The notes under the pieces are model-generated. The model was not told the DNA's origin. It saw nothing but the letters and a program-made list of their open reading frames with translations, and did not search any database. A stretch of 64,000 nt of DNA, taken from Thermoplasmata archaeon (lineage in GTDB: Archaea > Thermoplasmatota > Thermoplasmata > Lutacidiplasmatales > UBA184). Both the position numbers and the translations under genes were made by a program. The stretch spans positions 1 through 64,000 of the forward strand of contig DAHUXZ010000001.1 of NCBI GenBank assembly GCA_027315455.1, read 5' to 3'. Positions 24,461-33,077 of the stretch are shown here, one piece after another. Each line of letters starts with the position of its first letter. Position 1 is the first letter of the stretch.

Positions 24461-26029
24461 CTAGTGGCGGAAGACCCGCCAGCCGGTGCGGTACATCGCG
24501 ATCCCGGCCGCCTCGGCCGCGGCGATGACCTCCGCGTCCCGGACGCTCCCGCCGGGCTGGACGATCGCGCGCACCCCCGCGCGGGCCGCCAGTTCGACGC
24601 CGTCCGCGAAGGGAAAGAAGGCGTCCGACGCGAGGACCGACCCGCGGGCGAGGTCGCCCGCGACGCGCGTCGCGATCTCGACGGCCGTCACCCGGGCCGC
24701 CTGGCCCGAGCCGATCCCGACGGTCGAGGTTCCCCGGGCGAGGACGACGGCGTTCGACTTCGCGTGCCGGACGACCCGCCAGGCGAAGTCGAGGCTGGCG
24801 AGCTCCTCCGGGGTCGCGGTGTGCGACGTCATCCGAACGAGCTCCCCGGGGACGAGCGGTCGGCGGTCGACCTCCTGGAGAAGGAGACGGCCCAGGGCGC
24901 CCCGGGCCTCCCACGACGGGCCGACCGCGCGGGGGAGGTCCACGCGGACGAGCTTGAGCTTCGACCGGCGGTCGAGGGCCGGCCGGGCGGCGGGGTCGAA
25001 CCCGGTCGCCGCGAGCAGGTCGACGAACACCCCCCGCAGCGCCGGAGGTGCGGCCGCCCCGATCGGGCGGTTCGCGGCGATGATGCCCCCGTAGCGGGCG
25101 ACGGGGTCCGTCTCGAGGGCGTGGGTGAGCGCCTCCTCGATCGTCGGGGCGGTGCTCGCCCCGACGGGCGTCGCGTGCTTGACCACCGCGACGGCCGGCC
25201 CGGGGAACTCCGCGACCGTCGCGAGCGCGGTGTCGAGGTCGAGGAGGTTGTTGAACGAGAGCCCGTCGCCCTTCACGAGCTCGACCGCGCTCGGGTCGAT
25301 CCGGCCCTCCGAGGAGGGGGCCCGGCGGTAGGCGGCCGCGGCCTGGTGGGGGTTCTCCCCGTAGCGGAGCACGAGCGGCTCCCGGACGAACCGGATCTCC
25401 GGGGGGAATCCCCCGCCCGACGCCGGCGGCCCGGCAAGGCCGCGGGCGATCTCGGCGTCGTAGGCGGCCACCCGGTCGAACGTACGCAGGGCGAGGGCCC
25501 GCCGTGTCGCCGCGGCGAGCCCCCCCGAGCGTTCGGCCAGCTCCGCCGCGACCGAGGGGTAGTCGGCGGGGTCGGTCAGCACGGCGACCCAGGCGTGGTT
25601 CTTCGCCGCGGCGCGCGCGAGGGTGACGCCTCCGACGTCGATCATCTCGACGAGATCGGCCGCCGTCGGGTCCTCGGCGTAGCGCCGGGCGAACGGATAG
25701 AAATTCACCGCCACGAGGTCGATCGGGAGGAGCCGGTGGTCGGCGAGCTCCTGGGCGCCCTCGGGGGTCCGGGGAGCGAGGAGGCCCCCCAGAAGACCCG
25801 GGTGGAGCGTCTTGATCCGGCCCCCGAACCAGTCGCCGATACCGGTGAGCTCCTCCGCCGGGCGGCTCGGGACGCCGCCCCGCGCGAGCGCGGCCGCGGT
25901 CCCGGAGGTCGCCACGATGTCGACGGAGAGCGCCGTAAGGCTCCGCGCGAACTCCACGAGCCCCGTCGGGTCGAAGGTCGAGAGAAGGGCGCGGCGGACC
26001 GGGACGATCCCGTCGCCGTCCGGTGCCAC
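24461..26029 (-). CDS. purH: bifunctional AICAR transformylase / IMP cyclohydrolase
   Basis: Performs the last two steps of IMP synthesis. The 522 residues begin with the MGS-like cyclohydrolase domain (ALLSTFDPTGLVEFARSL, VATSGTAAAL, GRIKTLHPGLLGG) and continue with the folate-dependent AICAR transformylase (ENPHQAAAAYR, GDGLSFNNLLDLD, VVKHATPVGAS, SDAFFPFADGVE). The Lys-His pair of the transformylase site is kept, while the following N-P-C-G reads T-P-V-G. The start is GTG 26029; a TTATCTA box lies near 26061-26067. An archaeal PurP gene for the same transformation is present at 37.5 kb, so the formylation step looks duplicated. Confidence 0.95.
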   Translation of the reverse strand: MAPDGDGIVPVRRALLSTFDPTGLVEFARSLTALSVDIVATSGTAAALARGGVPSRPAEELTGIGDWFGGRIKTLHPGLLGGLLAPRTPEGAQELADHRLLPIDLVAVNFYPFARRYAEDPTAADLVEMIDVGGVTLARAAAKNHAWVAVLTDPADYPSVAAELAERSGGLAAATRRALALRTFDRVAAYDAEIARGLAGPPASGGGFPPEIRFVREPLVLRYGENPHQAAAAYRRAPSSEGRIDPSAVELVKGDGLSFNNLLDLDTALATVAEFPGPAVAVVKHATPVGASTAPTIEEALTHALETDPVARYGGIIAANRPIGAAAPPALRGVFVDLLAATGFDPAARPALDRRSKLKLVRVDLPRAVGPSWEARGALGRLLLQEVDRRPLVPGELVRMTSHTATPEELASLDFAWRVVRHAKSNAVVLARGTSTVGIGSGQAARVTAVEIATRVAGDLARGSVLASDAFFPFADGVELAARAGVRAIVQPGGSVRDAEVIAAAEAAGIAMYRTGWRVFRH

Positions 26030-26135
26030 CGTCGGTACCCCCGATGGGGAGGGTGGACGATAGATAAGTGTGTCGAAGCCGGCCGCCGGACGAAGGGGCC
26101 GGCCGTCGTGCGCCCCCCGGGCCCCCCGCGCGGGA

Positions 26136-27668
26136 TCAGGTGAGGGACGCTTCGACCGAGACGGTGGTCACGGTGAGCACGTTGACGATGAGGCGGGCCG
26201 AGACCGTGACGATGGTCCCCGGCGGCGGGTCGGCGCAGGTGTACGGGGCGGGGAGCGCCGTGGGGCTCTGGCAGGCAGAGCCGTACGGGAAGATCTTCGG
26301 GAGCGTCGCGAAGTAGCCCATCCACGCGGACGGGTAGGGCGTCGTGACGTTGAGGTAGAGGGGAGAGGTGAGATAGAACGACGTCGCCCCGTTGACGATC
26401 GTGAACGAGGCGACGGCGAGCACGCGCGTGAGGATCGCCGACGTGGTGATCCCCCCGCTGGCCGAGTAGTTCCCCACGAGGTTCACGAGCGTCACGGCGG
26501 CGGTCAGCCCGTTCGGATTGGTCTTCCAGGAGATCGCCGGGGGGCTCTCCATGATCGGAAGCCCGCCCTGCTGGTCCAGGATGACCGCCCCCTGGTCGTA
26601 CGCGACATCGGTGACCGGCACGTAGCGGTTGAGGAGGTGGACGACGATCCCGCTCTGGTACTGGGTCGTGTAGGTCGAGGAGGCGACGGCGCTGAACGCG
26701 CAGGCGATGACGCCGGTCTGGTTGACCCAGGTGAGCGTCTCGTTGGCCCCGGCGCCGCCCGGGTAGGTCACCGTGCGGGGCGCCGTCACGTACCCGACGG
26801 AGTTCCACCAGACGACCGTCATGTTGAGGTTGCTTCCGCCGGCGGCGAGGGTACCGACCCGGTCCGATGACGAGAGGTTCGCCTCCGGGCAGATCCGTCC
26901 GAGCGAGCCGACGAACTCGACGAACAGGGTCATGCCCCCCTTCGAAGAGTGGGACCCGGCGGGGTTGAAGCTGAACGTGTCGTTCTGGCCGAAATAGAAG
27001 AACTGGGCGATCGGGTACGTCGAGTCCGAGCCGCCCTTGTTGTAGATGACCTGGTCGTTCGAGCCGTTGATCGTGAACCGAACGAAGCCCGTGTCCCCTC
27101 CGGTCCAGTCGATCGTGATCGTGTCGTTGTTGCCGGTGATGTTGTAGGCGACACTGTTGCTGTTGCCGTTGACGGTCAGGGTGAACGCGCTGTTGTTGGC
27201 GTTCGTGACGTTCCAGGAGTCGATGTTCCCGTTGCTGGTGCACTTGCCGCTGCCGTTGGTGAGGCAGCTCGAGCCGAAGTTCCACTGGGGCGGGGAGTAG
27301 GCGACCTTCGAGACGAAGTACTTCGTGAGCGTCTTGACGCCGACCCCCTCGGGCTGGATCGCCCCGGGCGACGGGGCCCCGAACGGCGGCTGGGCCTGGG
27401 AGCCCAGGGTCACGGGCGAGGCGAGGCTCATCGAGATCGTGGGGTGGGCGGCCTCGGCGAGGATCGTCGCCTGGAGCCGCTCGAGCTGGTTCTCGACCTG
27501 GAGGATGTGCTGGTCCTCGAGCGCCGCCATCTGCCCGGGAAGGCTCTCGAGGACGAACGTCGAGAGGAAGGAGACGACCAGGAGGAGCCCGAAGATCGTC
27601 GCGACGGCCGCCACCTGGCCCGCCCGGGCCCGGCGGCTACGCTGACGGATCGTACGAAAACGCCGCAC
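26136..27668 (-). CDS. secreted or surface protein with archaeal pilin-like N terminus
   Basis: Unrecognised 510-residue protein. A basic N terminus (RRFRTIRQRSRRARAGQ) precedes one hydrophobic helix (VAAVATIFGLLLVVSFLSTFVL, written in two parts here because of its length) and then a helical stretch typical of archaeal class III pilin-like or DUF-type surface proteins. The remaining 430 residues are Asn/Ser/Thr/Gly-rich beta structure with many glycosylation sequons (for example NITGNNDTITIDW, NGSNDQVIYN) and four to six cysteines. It is probably anchored in the membrane with the body outside. GTG 27668 is the first start; a TTAAATA box lies near 27706-27712. Confidence 0.7.
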   Translation of the reverse strand: MRRFRTIRQRSRRARAGQVAAVATIFGLLLVVSFLSTFVLESLPGQMAALEDQHILQVENQLERLQATILAEAAHPTISMSLASPVTLGSQAQPPFGAPSPGAIQPEGVGVKTLTKYFVSKVAYSPPQWNFGSSCLTNGSGKCTSNGNIDSWNVTNANNSAFTLTVNGNSNSVAYNITGNNDTITIDWTGGDTGFVRFTINGSNDQVIYNKGGSDSTYPIAQFFYFGQNDTFSFNPAGSHSSKGGMTLFVEFVGSLGRICPEANLSSSDRVGTLAAGGSNLNMTVVWWNSVGYVTAPRTVTYPGGAGANETLTWVNQTGVIACAFSAVASSTYTTQYQSGIVVHLLNRYVPVTDVAYDQGAVILDQQGGLPIMESPPAISWKTNPNGLTAAVTLVNLVGNYSASGGITTSAILTRVLAVASFTIVNGATSFYLTSPLYLNVTTPYPSAWMGYFATLPKIFPYGSACQSPTALPAPYTCADPPPGTIVTVSARLIVNVLTVTTVSVEASLT

Positions 27669-27709
27669 GCCACCGGCTCCGGAGAGAAATGTACGCGTGG
27701 GGCCGGTAT

Positions 27710-28114
27710 TTAATCGTCCCTTCGGGTCCGCGCCGCGCCCGTCTCACGCGACAGCGCCGGGCGCGAACCGGACGGGGCCCGGCCCCCCAGCCATTCCTTC
27801 CCCTTGCGGAGGGTGCCGAAGGTACGACGGGTGGCGACGCGGATCCCCTCCCCCGAGGGACCCGACAGGGGGCCGTTCCAGGCCGTGCGGGCGGCGATCA
27901 TCGTCCGGTTCGTGACCCGCACGAGCACCCGGGGACCCGAGAACCGGATCAGCTTGAGATCGGCCGGGGCTCGGATCGCCTCCGCGAGCGAGCGGGCGAG
28001 CTCCCTTTCGAGCCCGCGCGGGGAAAAGGTGGGGACCCCCACCACCTCGACGCCGAGGTAGCGGGGGCGGGGGGAAGGGTTACCGGACGAGGTCGATGAC
28101 TTCCTCGGACTCAC
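27710..28114 (-). CDS. rnp2: ribonuclease P protein component 2 (Pop5-like)
   Basis: Probable protein subunit of archaeal RNase P, which trims the 5' ends of tRNAs. The family pattern is visible: PRYLGVEVVG at the start of the domain, RELARSLAEAIR, LKLIRFSGPRVLVRVTN and the terminal RTFGTLRKGKEWL, equivalent to the conserved SGT(L/I)RK segment of Pop5. The 134 residues end in a basic, Ser/Arg-rich tail. The only plausible start is GTG 28114, which lies 35 bp inside the end of ftsZ, so the two genes are translationally linked. The identification rests on motif pattern, not an alignment. Confidence 0.72.
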   Translation of the reverse strand: MSPRKSSTSSGNPSPRPRYLGVEVVGVPTFSPRGLERELARSLAEAIRAPADLKLIRFSGPRVLVRVTNRTMIAARTAWNGPLSGPSGEGIRVATRRTFGTLRKGKEWLGGRAPSGSRPALSRETGAARTRRDD

Positions 28115-29210
28115 CGGCGGCGTAGCCTCCCTTCTGGCCGAGCAGGCTCGTCGCCCGGACCCCGGTGATGATGAGCAGCACCTTGATGGTGTTCTCGAGG
28201 TCCGGGGTGTTCTCGACCGAGCAGCCCCAGATGATCCGGGCCCGCTTGGAGATCTTGCCGCCGACGAGCGCCGCGGCCTTCTCGGCCTCGGAGACGGTCA
28301 TCGTCGGACCGCCGATCACGCGGACGAGGGCGCCGGTGGCGTCCTTGAGCTCGACGCTCCCCAGGAGCGGGGAGGTCAGCGCCTCGGTGACCGCCTCGGT
28401 GACGCGGTCCGTCGCGCTCTCGCTCTCGCCGAGGCCGATGAGCGCGACCCCGCCGTCCTTCATGACGGTCAGGATGTCGGCGTAATCGAGGTTCACGAGG
28501 CCGGGCTTCGTCACGATCTCGGTGATCCCCTTGATCCCCGTCATGAGGACCGCGTCGGCGAGCTTGAACGCCGAGTCGAGGGGCATCCGCGGGACGAGCT
28601 CGAGGAGCCGGTCGTTCTGGATGACGATGGTGGTGTCGCAGACCCGGCGCAGGCGCTCCAGGCCGTCGCGGGCCTGCTCCATGCGCGCAGCCCCCTCGCC
28701 GGCGAACGGCAGGGTGACGACGCCCATCGTGAGCGCACCGGCCTCCTTGGCGAGCCGGGCGACGAGGTGGGCGGAACCGGTACCGGTCCCTCCGCCCATC
28801 CCCGCCGTGACGAAGACGATGTGCGCGCCATTGAGGAACGCGCGCAGCTCCTCCTCGTTCTCGCGGGCCGCCTCCTCCCCGATCTCGGGGCGGGCTCCCG
28901 CGCCGAGGCCCTTCGTCGCGCGGCGTCCGATGAGGATCTTCCGTGGGGCGTGGACCGTCAGGAGGTGCTTAGCGTCCGTGTTGATGGCGCACATCTCCGC
29001 GCCCTGGATGCCCTCCTCGACGCAGCGGTTGATCGTGTTCGAGCCGCCGCCGCCGCACCCGACGATGCGGATGTTGACCTTCAGCGTCTCTGCCAGTTTC
29101 GCGAGCTCGGCGTCGTCCGCGTTGACGTACGTCGGTGCGGCCTTCTTCTCCTCCACCAGGGACTGGTTCTCCTGGTGCTTGGCAATCGCTTCCTGGATGA
29201 TGGATTTCAT
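28080..29210 (-). CDS. ftsZ: cell division protein FtsZ
   Basis: Tubulin-family GTPase that forms the division ring. In 376 residues it shows RIVGCGGGGSNTINRC (GTP-binding, about 48-63), the tubulin signature GMGGGTGTGSAHL, and the catalytic loop region with NLDYADILTVMK. The N-terminal 40 residues are charged and helical (IIQEAIAKHQENQS); a short C-terminal tail ends in ESEEVIDLVR, a possible site for a membrane tether. The ATG is preceded by GGAGAAGG, so this gene may use a Shine-Dalgarno-like site. A minus-strand TTTAAGTA box at 29280-29287 predicts a 48-nt leader. The downstream pop5-type gene overlaps its 3' end. Confidence 0.97.
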   Translation of the reverse strand: MKSIIQEAIAKHQENQSLVEEKKAAPTYVNADDAELAKLAETLKVNIRIVGCGGGGSNTINRCVEEGIQGAEMCAINTDAKHLLTVHAPRKILIGRRATKGLGAGARPEIGEEAARENEEELRAFLNGAHIVFVTAGMGGGTGTGSAHLVARLAKEAGALTMGVVTLPFAGEGAARMEQARDGLERLRRVCDTTIVIQNDRLLELVPRMPLDSAFKLADAVLMTGIKGITEIVTKPGLVNLDYADILTVMKDGGVALIGLGESESATDRVTEAVTEALTSPLLGSVELKDATGALVRVIGGPTMTVSEAEKAAALVGGKISKRARIIWGCSVENTPDLENTIKVLLIITGVRATSLLGQKGGYAAGESEEVIDLVR

Positions 29211-29279
29211 CGATTCCTTCTCCGCTACGTTTGTCGGACGAGCGTCATACGCTCTGGCAGGAGCAATCCCGGGGATTCC

Positions 29280-29287
29280 TACTTAAA
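29280..29287 (-). promoter_or_regulatory. ftsZ promoter box
   Basis: TTTAAGTA on the minus strand; predicts transcription start near 29258 and a 48-nt leader that ends in GGAGAAGGA before the ATG. Confidence 0.45.
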
Positions 29288-29538
29288 CGTTGGCTCACAG
29301 GGGAAGTCGTCACTAGCGGACCGGCCGTCGCTAGCCGAGGCGAGAGCGGGGGAGCCTCGGCAGGGGGGAATGTGACCTTGGATACGGAGGCGAACCCCAC
29401 GGGGTCCCGCCGTTCCCTCTCCGGCCGGCGCCGCTCGCCCCCGCGCTGAGTCTCGAGCCCCGCGGCGGCCCGGTCGGGGCCCCGGCTCACCGACCCCGGG
29501 GCCATGGCCCCCGCGAATGGCGAGGAGGGCAGCGAGAG

Positions 29539-29545
29539 TTTATCC
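29539..29545 (+). promoter_or_regulatory. DP2 gene promoter box
   Basis: TTTATCC with A at 29542, 26 nt before GTG 29568. It lies inside the longer open frame and so argues against the earlier ATG at 29517. Confidence 0.6.
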
Positions 29546-29567
29546 TTGGACCCGGACGTGTCGGGCC

Positions 29568-32500
29568 GTGGAATCGTATTTCCGCGCGATCGAATCCGAG
29601 GTCGAGCGGGCGTACGAGATCGCCGGTCGCGCCCGGGCGGAAGGCCTCGACCCGGAGCTCACGCCCGAGGTGCCGCGCGCCCAGGACATGGCGATGCGCG
29701 TCGAGAAGCTTCTCGGGCACCTCCACCTCGAAGGGATCTCGCGCGAGATCCGGGAACTCTGCGGTCGCCTCCCCCGGGAGGAGGTCGCCCTCACGATGGC
29801 CCGGCGGATCGTGGCCGATCCGGCCCGGGGGTCGAACGTCGAGGCGCGGCTCGATGCGGCGCTCCGCGTCGGCCTCGCGATCTTAACGGAGGGGATCCTG
29901 GTCGCCCCGCTCGAGGGGCTGGCCGAGGTCCACCTCCGGGACGGGCGGACCGGCGGCCAGTACGTGGAGCTGTACTACGCCGGACCGATCCGTGCCGCGG
30001 GCGGAACGGCCCAGGCCCTGAGCGTTCTGCTCGCCGACATCGTCCGGCGGGATCTCGGGCTGGAGGCGTACCGACCCGACGAGGCGGAGGTCGGCCGGTA
30101 CAAGGAGGAGATCCCGCTCTACAAACACCTCCAGCATCTGCAGTACGTGCCCTCGGCCGAGGAGATCGAGCTCGTCGCTCGGAGCGTTCCGGTCTGCATC
30201 TCGGGGGAGGCCACGGAAGGGGACGCGGAGGTGAGCGCCTTTCGCAACCTCCTCCGGGTCAACACCAACGGGATCCGCGGGGGCGCCTGCCTCGTCATCG
30301 CCGAGGGCCTCTGCCAGAAGGCCGCGAAGCTGCGCAAGGTCGTCGACAAGCTCGGCATCCCCGGCTGGGAGTTCCTCGAGCGCCTGGGACGCCACAAGGC
30401 GGCCGATGCCGAGGACGGCCACGCGCCGAAGTATCTGGCCGAGGCGGTCGGAGGTCGGCCGGTGCTCGCCTACCCGCACCGGCCCGGCGGGTTCCGCCTC
30501 GTCTACGGCCGAGCGCGGACGGCGGGCCTCGCCTCGTGCGCGGTGAACCCGGCCACGATGATCCTGTTGCGGAACTTCGTCGCGGTGGGCACCCAGGTCA
30601 AGCTGGAATATCCCGGCAAGGCGACGGCGATGGCCCTGTGCGATGCCGTCGAGGGCCCGATCGTCGAGCTCGACGATGGAACGCTCACCGCGGTGCACGA
30701 CGCCGACCGCGCCCGGACCGTCCTGCCCCGCGTCCGCCGGCTCGTCGACCTCGGCGAGCTGCTGGTCCCGTTCGGAGAGTTCCTCGAGAACAACCGGGCG
30801 CTCGTCCCCGGCGCCTACTCCCTCGACTGGCACCTCGAGGAGCTCCGCGAGCAGGGCGTGGTCCCCGGCCCGGGGTCCGCGACGCCGTCCTACGCCGGCG
30901 CGATCGAGGAGTCGCGGCGCCTAGCCGTGCCGCTTCACCCGCGCTTCCTCCTTTTCTGGCACGACCTCACCTCGGCCGAGATCCGCCGCCTGGGCGAGTT
31001 CGTCGAGGGACTCGGACGGGTCGCCGATGGCCACCTCGTGGTGCCGTGGGATGCGGAGTATCGGGAACTCCTCGTTCGTCTGGGATTCCTCCACGCCCCG
31101 GGCTCGGACGGTCGGCTCGTCGGCGAGGCCGACGTGTCGGCGGCCCTTCTGGGAGGGCTTGGCCTCGATGTCGTCGACGGCCGAATCGTCCGGCGCGAGC
31201 CGCTCGACCCGACCGCCGACGACCCGCTCACCTACGTGAGCCGTCTCGCGGGGGTGCCGATCCGAGCGCGGGCTCCCTCCCGGATCGGGGCCCGGGTCGG
31301 CCGGCCGGAGAAGGCCCGCCAACGGCGGATGAGCCCGAACGTCCACGCCCTCTTCCCGGTCGGGGAGGCCGGCGGGACCCATCGCTCCGTGTCGGAGGCC
31401 GCTCGGCGGACGATGCGCACGGGCGTCGCGGTGCCGCTCGGGCTGCGGGAGTGTCCGGCCTGCCACCGATCCACGGTCTGGTTGCGGTGCGGCTGCGGGT
31501 CCCACACCGAGCCGACGGGCCGGGTCGTCGCCGAGCCGCTGCCCGTCGCGCGGCTCTGGGCCGACGCCGTCGGCCGGCTCGGGCTCCGCCGCGTTCCCGA
31601 GGTCAAGGGCGTCAAGGGGCTCACCTCTCCGGGGAAGGTCCCGGAGATGCTCGAGAAGGGGATCCTCCGGGCGGCGAACGGTCTCTCGGTCTACCAGGAC
31701 GGGACCGCGCGCTTCGATCTCACCGACATGCCGCTCACGCACTTCCGGCCGCGGGAGATCGGCCTCGCCGTGGAGGCCGCCCACCACCTCGGCTATACCA
31801 CCGACTGGAGCGGGGAGCCGCTCACGGACCCCGAGCAGCTCGTCGAGCTGCGGCCCCAGGACCTCATCGTGGCGACGGCCTGCGGCGAGTACCTCCTGCG
31901 CCTCGCCCAGTTCGTCGATGCCGAGCTCGTGCGCCTGTACAATCTCGAGCCGTTCTATCGGGCCGTCCGCATCGAGGACCTGATCGGCCACATCGTCGTC
32001 GCGCTCGCCCCCCACACCTCGGGCGGGGTGGCCGGGCGGGTCATCGGCTACACGTCGGCCGAGGCGTGCTTCGCCCATCCGGTCTTCCACGCGGCGAAGC
32101 GACGGAACTGCGATGGGGACGAGGACTCGGTGACGCTCCTTCTGGACACGCTGCTCAACTTCTCGCGGTCGTACCTCCCGCAGAACCGCGGGGCGCTGAT
32201 GGACAAGCCGCTCGTGCTGACGACGCGGCTCGATGCGACGGAGGTCGACAAGGAGGCGCACAACGTCGACGTGGCCGCGCGCTACCCGCTCGCGTTCTAC
32301 CGGGCCGCGGCCGCCGGCCGCCCGGCGAAGGAGGTCGAGGCCCTCGTGCCGACCCTGGGCCGTCGCCTCACGCGCCCGTCACCCCTGGAAGGGTTCGCGT
32401 TCACGCACGACACCACCGACATCGCCGGCGGCCCGGTCCGTTCGGCGTACCGCGAGGCCGGCTCGATGGCCCGGGGCGTCGAGCAGTCGCTCACCCTCAC

Positions 32501-32909
32501 CGCACAGATCCGCGCCGTGGACGTCGCCGATGCGGTGGGGCTCGTCCTCAACACCCACTTCCTGCCGGACCTGATGGGGAACCTCAAGAGCTACGCGACC
32601 CAGCGGTTCCGCTGCAAGACGTGCGGGACCTCGTACCGGCGGCCGCCGCTCGCCGGCCGTTGTACGAAAACGGAGGGGCGCGGCGTGTGCGCGGGCGAGC
32701 TCCTCCCGACGGTGTTCGAGGGGGCGGTGCGCAAGTACCTCGGCCTCTCCCAGCGCCTCGCGTCGACGGAAGGAGTGACGCCGTACCTGCGCCAGCGCAT
32801 CCAGATCCTCGAGACCTCCCTCGCGACCCTCTTCCCGGGAGCGCCGTCGCAGACGACCCTCGAGAGCTACACCGCCGACGAGCCGCCGCCGGCCGACGAC
32901 GCGGCGTAG
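29568..32909 (+). CDS. polC: DNA polymerase II (family D) large subunit DP2
   Basis: Catalytic subunit of the euryarchaeal replicative polymerase D. The 1113 residues are normal for DP2 and there is no intein. Features include YFRAIESEVERAYEIAGRAR at the N terminus, the conserved ELYYAGPIRAAGGTAQALSV block, a first zinc module near residue 628 (CPACHRSTVWLRCGC), the catalytic region KRRNCDGDEDSVTLLLDTLL with the acidic DGDED residues, DKPLVLTTRL, and a C-terminal zinc module near 1015 (FRCKTCGTSYRRPP). I chose GTG 29568 (reads MESYFRAIE) because of the promoter box and because DP2 proteins begin this way. The small subunit DP1 is not in the window. Confidence 0.97.
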   Translation: MESYFRAIESEVERAYEIAGRARAEGLDPELTPEVPRAQDMAMRVEKLLGHLHLEGISREIRELCGRLPREEVALTMARRIVADPARGSNVEARLDAALRVGLAILTEGILVAPLEGLAEVHLRDGRTGGQYVELYYAGPIRAAGGTAQALSVLLADIVRRDLGLEAYRPDEAEVGRYKEEIPLYKHLQHLQYVPSAEEIELVARSVPVCISGEATEGDAEVSAFRNLLRVNTNGIRGGACLVIAEGLCQKAAKLRKVVDKLGIPGWEFLERLGRHKAADAEDGHAPKYLAEAVGGRPVLAYPHRPGGFRLVYGRARTAGLASCAVNPATMILLRNFVAVGTQVKLEYPGKATAMALCDAVEGPIVELDDGTLTAVHDADRARTVLPRVRRLVDLGELLVPFGEFLENNRALVPGAYSLDWHLEELREQGVVPGPGSATPSYAGAIEESRRLAVPLHPRFLLFWHDLTSAEIRRLGEFVEGLGRVADGHLVVPWDAEYRELLVRLGFLHAPGSDGRLVGEADVSAALLGGLGLDVVDGRIVRREPLDPTADDPLTYVSRLAGVPIRARAPSRIGARVGRPEKARQRRMSPNVHALFPVGEAGGTHRSVSEAARRTMRTGVAVPLGLRECPACHRSTVWLRCGCGSHTEPTGRVVAEPLPVARLWADAVGRLGLRRVPEVKGVKGLTSPGKVPEMLEKGILRAANGLSVYQDGTARFDLTDMPLTHFRPREIGLAVEAAHHLGYTTDWSGEPLTDPEQLVELRPQDLIVATACGEYLLRLAQFVDAELVRLYNLEPFYRAVRIEDLIGHIVVALAPHTSGGVAGRVIGYTSAEACFAHPVFHAAKRRNCDGDEDSVTLLLDTLLNFSRSYLPQNRGALMDKPLVLTTRLDATEVDKEAHNVDVAARYPLAFYRAAAAGRPAKEVEALVPTLGRRLTRPSPLEGFAFTHDTTDIAGGPVRSAYREAGSMARGVEQSLTLTAQIRAVDVADAVGLVLNTHFLPDLMGNLKSYATQRFRCKTCGTSYRRPPLAGRCTKTEGRGVCAGELLPTVFEGAVRKYLGLSQRLASTEGVTPYLRQRIQILETSLATLFPGAPSQTTLESYTADEPPPADDAA

Positions 32910-32933
32910 GCAGAGAACGCTGGCATAACGGCC

Positions 32934-32939
32934 AAATAC
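32934..32939 (+). promoter_or_regulatory. tRNA-Arg promoter box
   Basis: AAATAC, about 27 nt before the first base of the tRNA at 32964. Confidence 0.45.
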
Positions 32940-32963
32940 CGCGAGGGGGCTCGGCCCGGTTGC

Positions 32964-33067
32964 GGGCTTGTGGGGTAGTTTGGACTATCCTTTTGGCCTT
33001 CGAAGCCAAAGACCTGGGTTCGAATCCGCGGGCGCCTGCGCCGGCGGCGAGACTCCCAGCAAGCCCG
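32964..33067 (+). tRNA. tRNA-Arg (anticodon TCG) with T-loop intron
   Basis: Cloverleaf: acceptor arms GGGCTTG (32964-32970) and CAAGCCC (33060-33066) with discriminator G; D arm GGGTAGTTTGGACTATCC; anticodon stem TTGGC/GCCAA around loop CTTCGAA, anticodon TCG, which reads CGA codons. The T stem is CTGGG (33014-33018) and CCCAG (33055-33059), but 36 nt lie between them instead of 7. A 29-nt intron at 33025-33053 restores the loop TTCGAAT on removal. The mature length would be 75 nt; CCA is not encoded. The gene follows the DP2 gene after a 54-bp gap. Confidence 0.92.
33025..33053 (+). other. tRNA intron with bulge-helix-bulge motif (position 59/60)
   Basis: The fold is a complete BHB: outer helix CTGGG/CCCAG, central 4-bp helix TTCG (33019-33022) with CGAG (33048-33051), 3-nt bulges AAT (33023-33025) and ACT (33052-33054), and an inner intron helix CCGC/GCGG (33026-33029/33044-33047) extended by GGCGC/GCGCC. 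Cuts after the second nucleotide of each bulge give the exact TTCGAAT loop. The splicing endonuclease that would cut it is not in the window. Confidence 0.85.
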
Positions 33068-33077
33068 TCCGCCCGCC

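Larger units (their letters stand above)
29211..29567. other. intergenic region between ftsZ and the DP2 gene
   Basis: A 357-bp stretch between divergent genes. It holds the ftsZ promoter box (TTTAAGTA, 29280-29287, minus) and the DP2 promoter box (TTTATCC, 29539-29545, plus). Between them are inverted repeats CTAGCG/CGCTAG (about 29312-29333) and CCGAGGC/GCCTCGG (29335-29341/29354-29360). No protein or known RNA is recognised. Confidence 0.45.
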
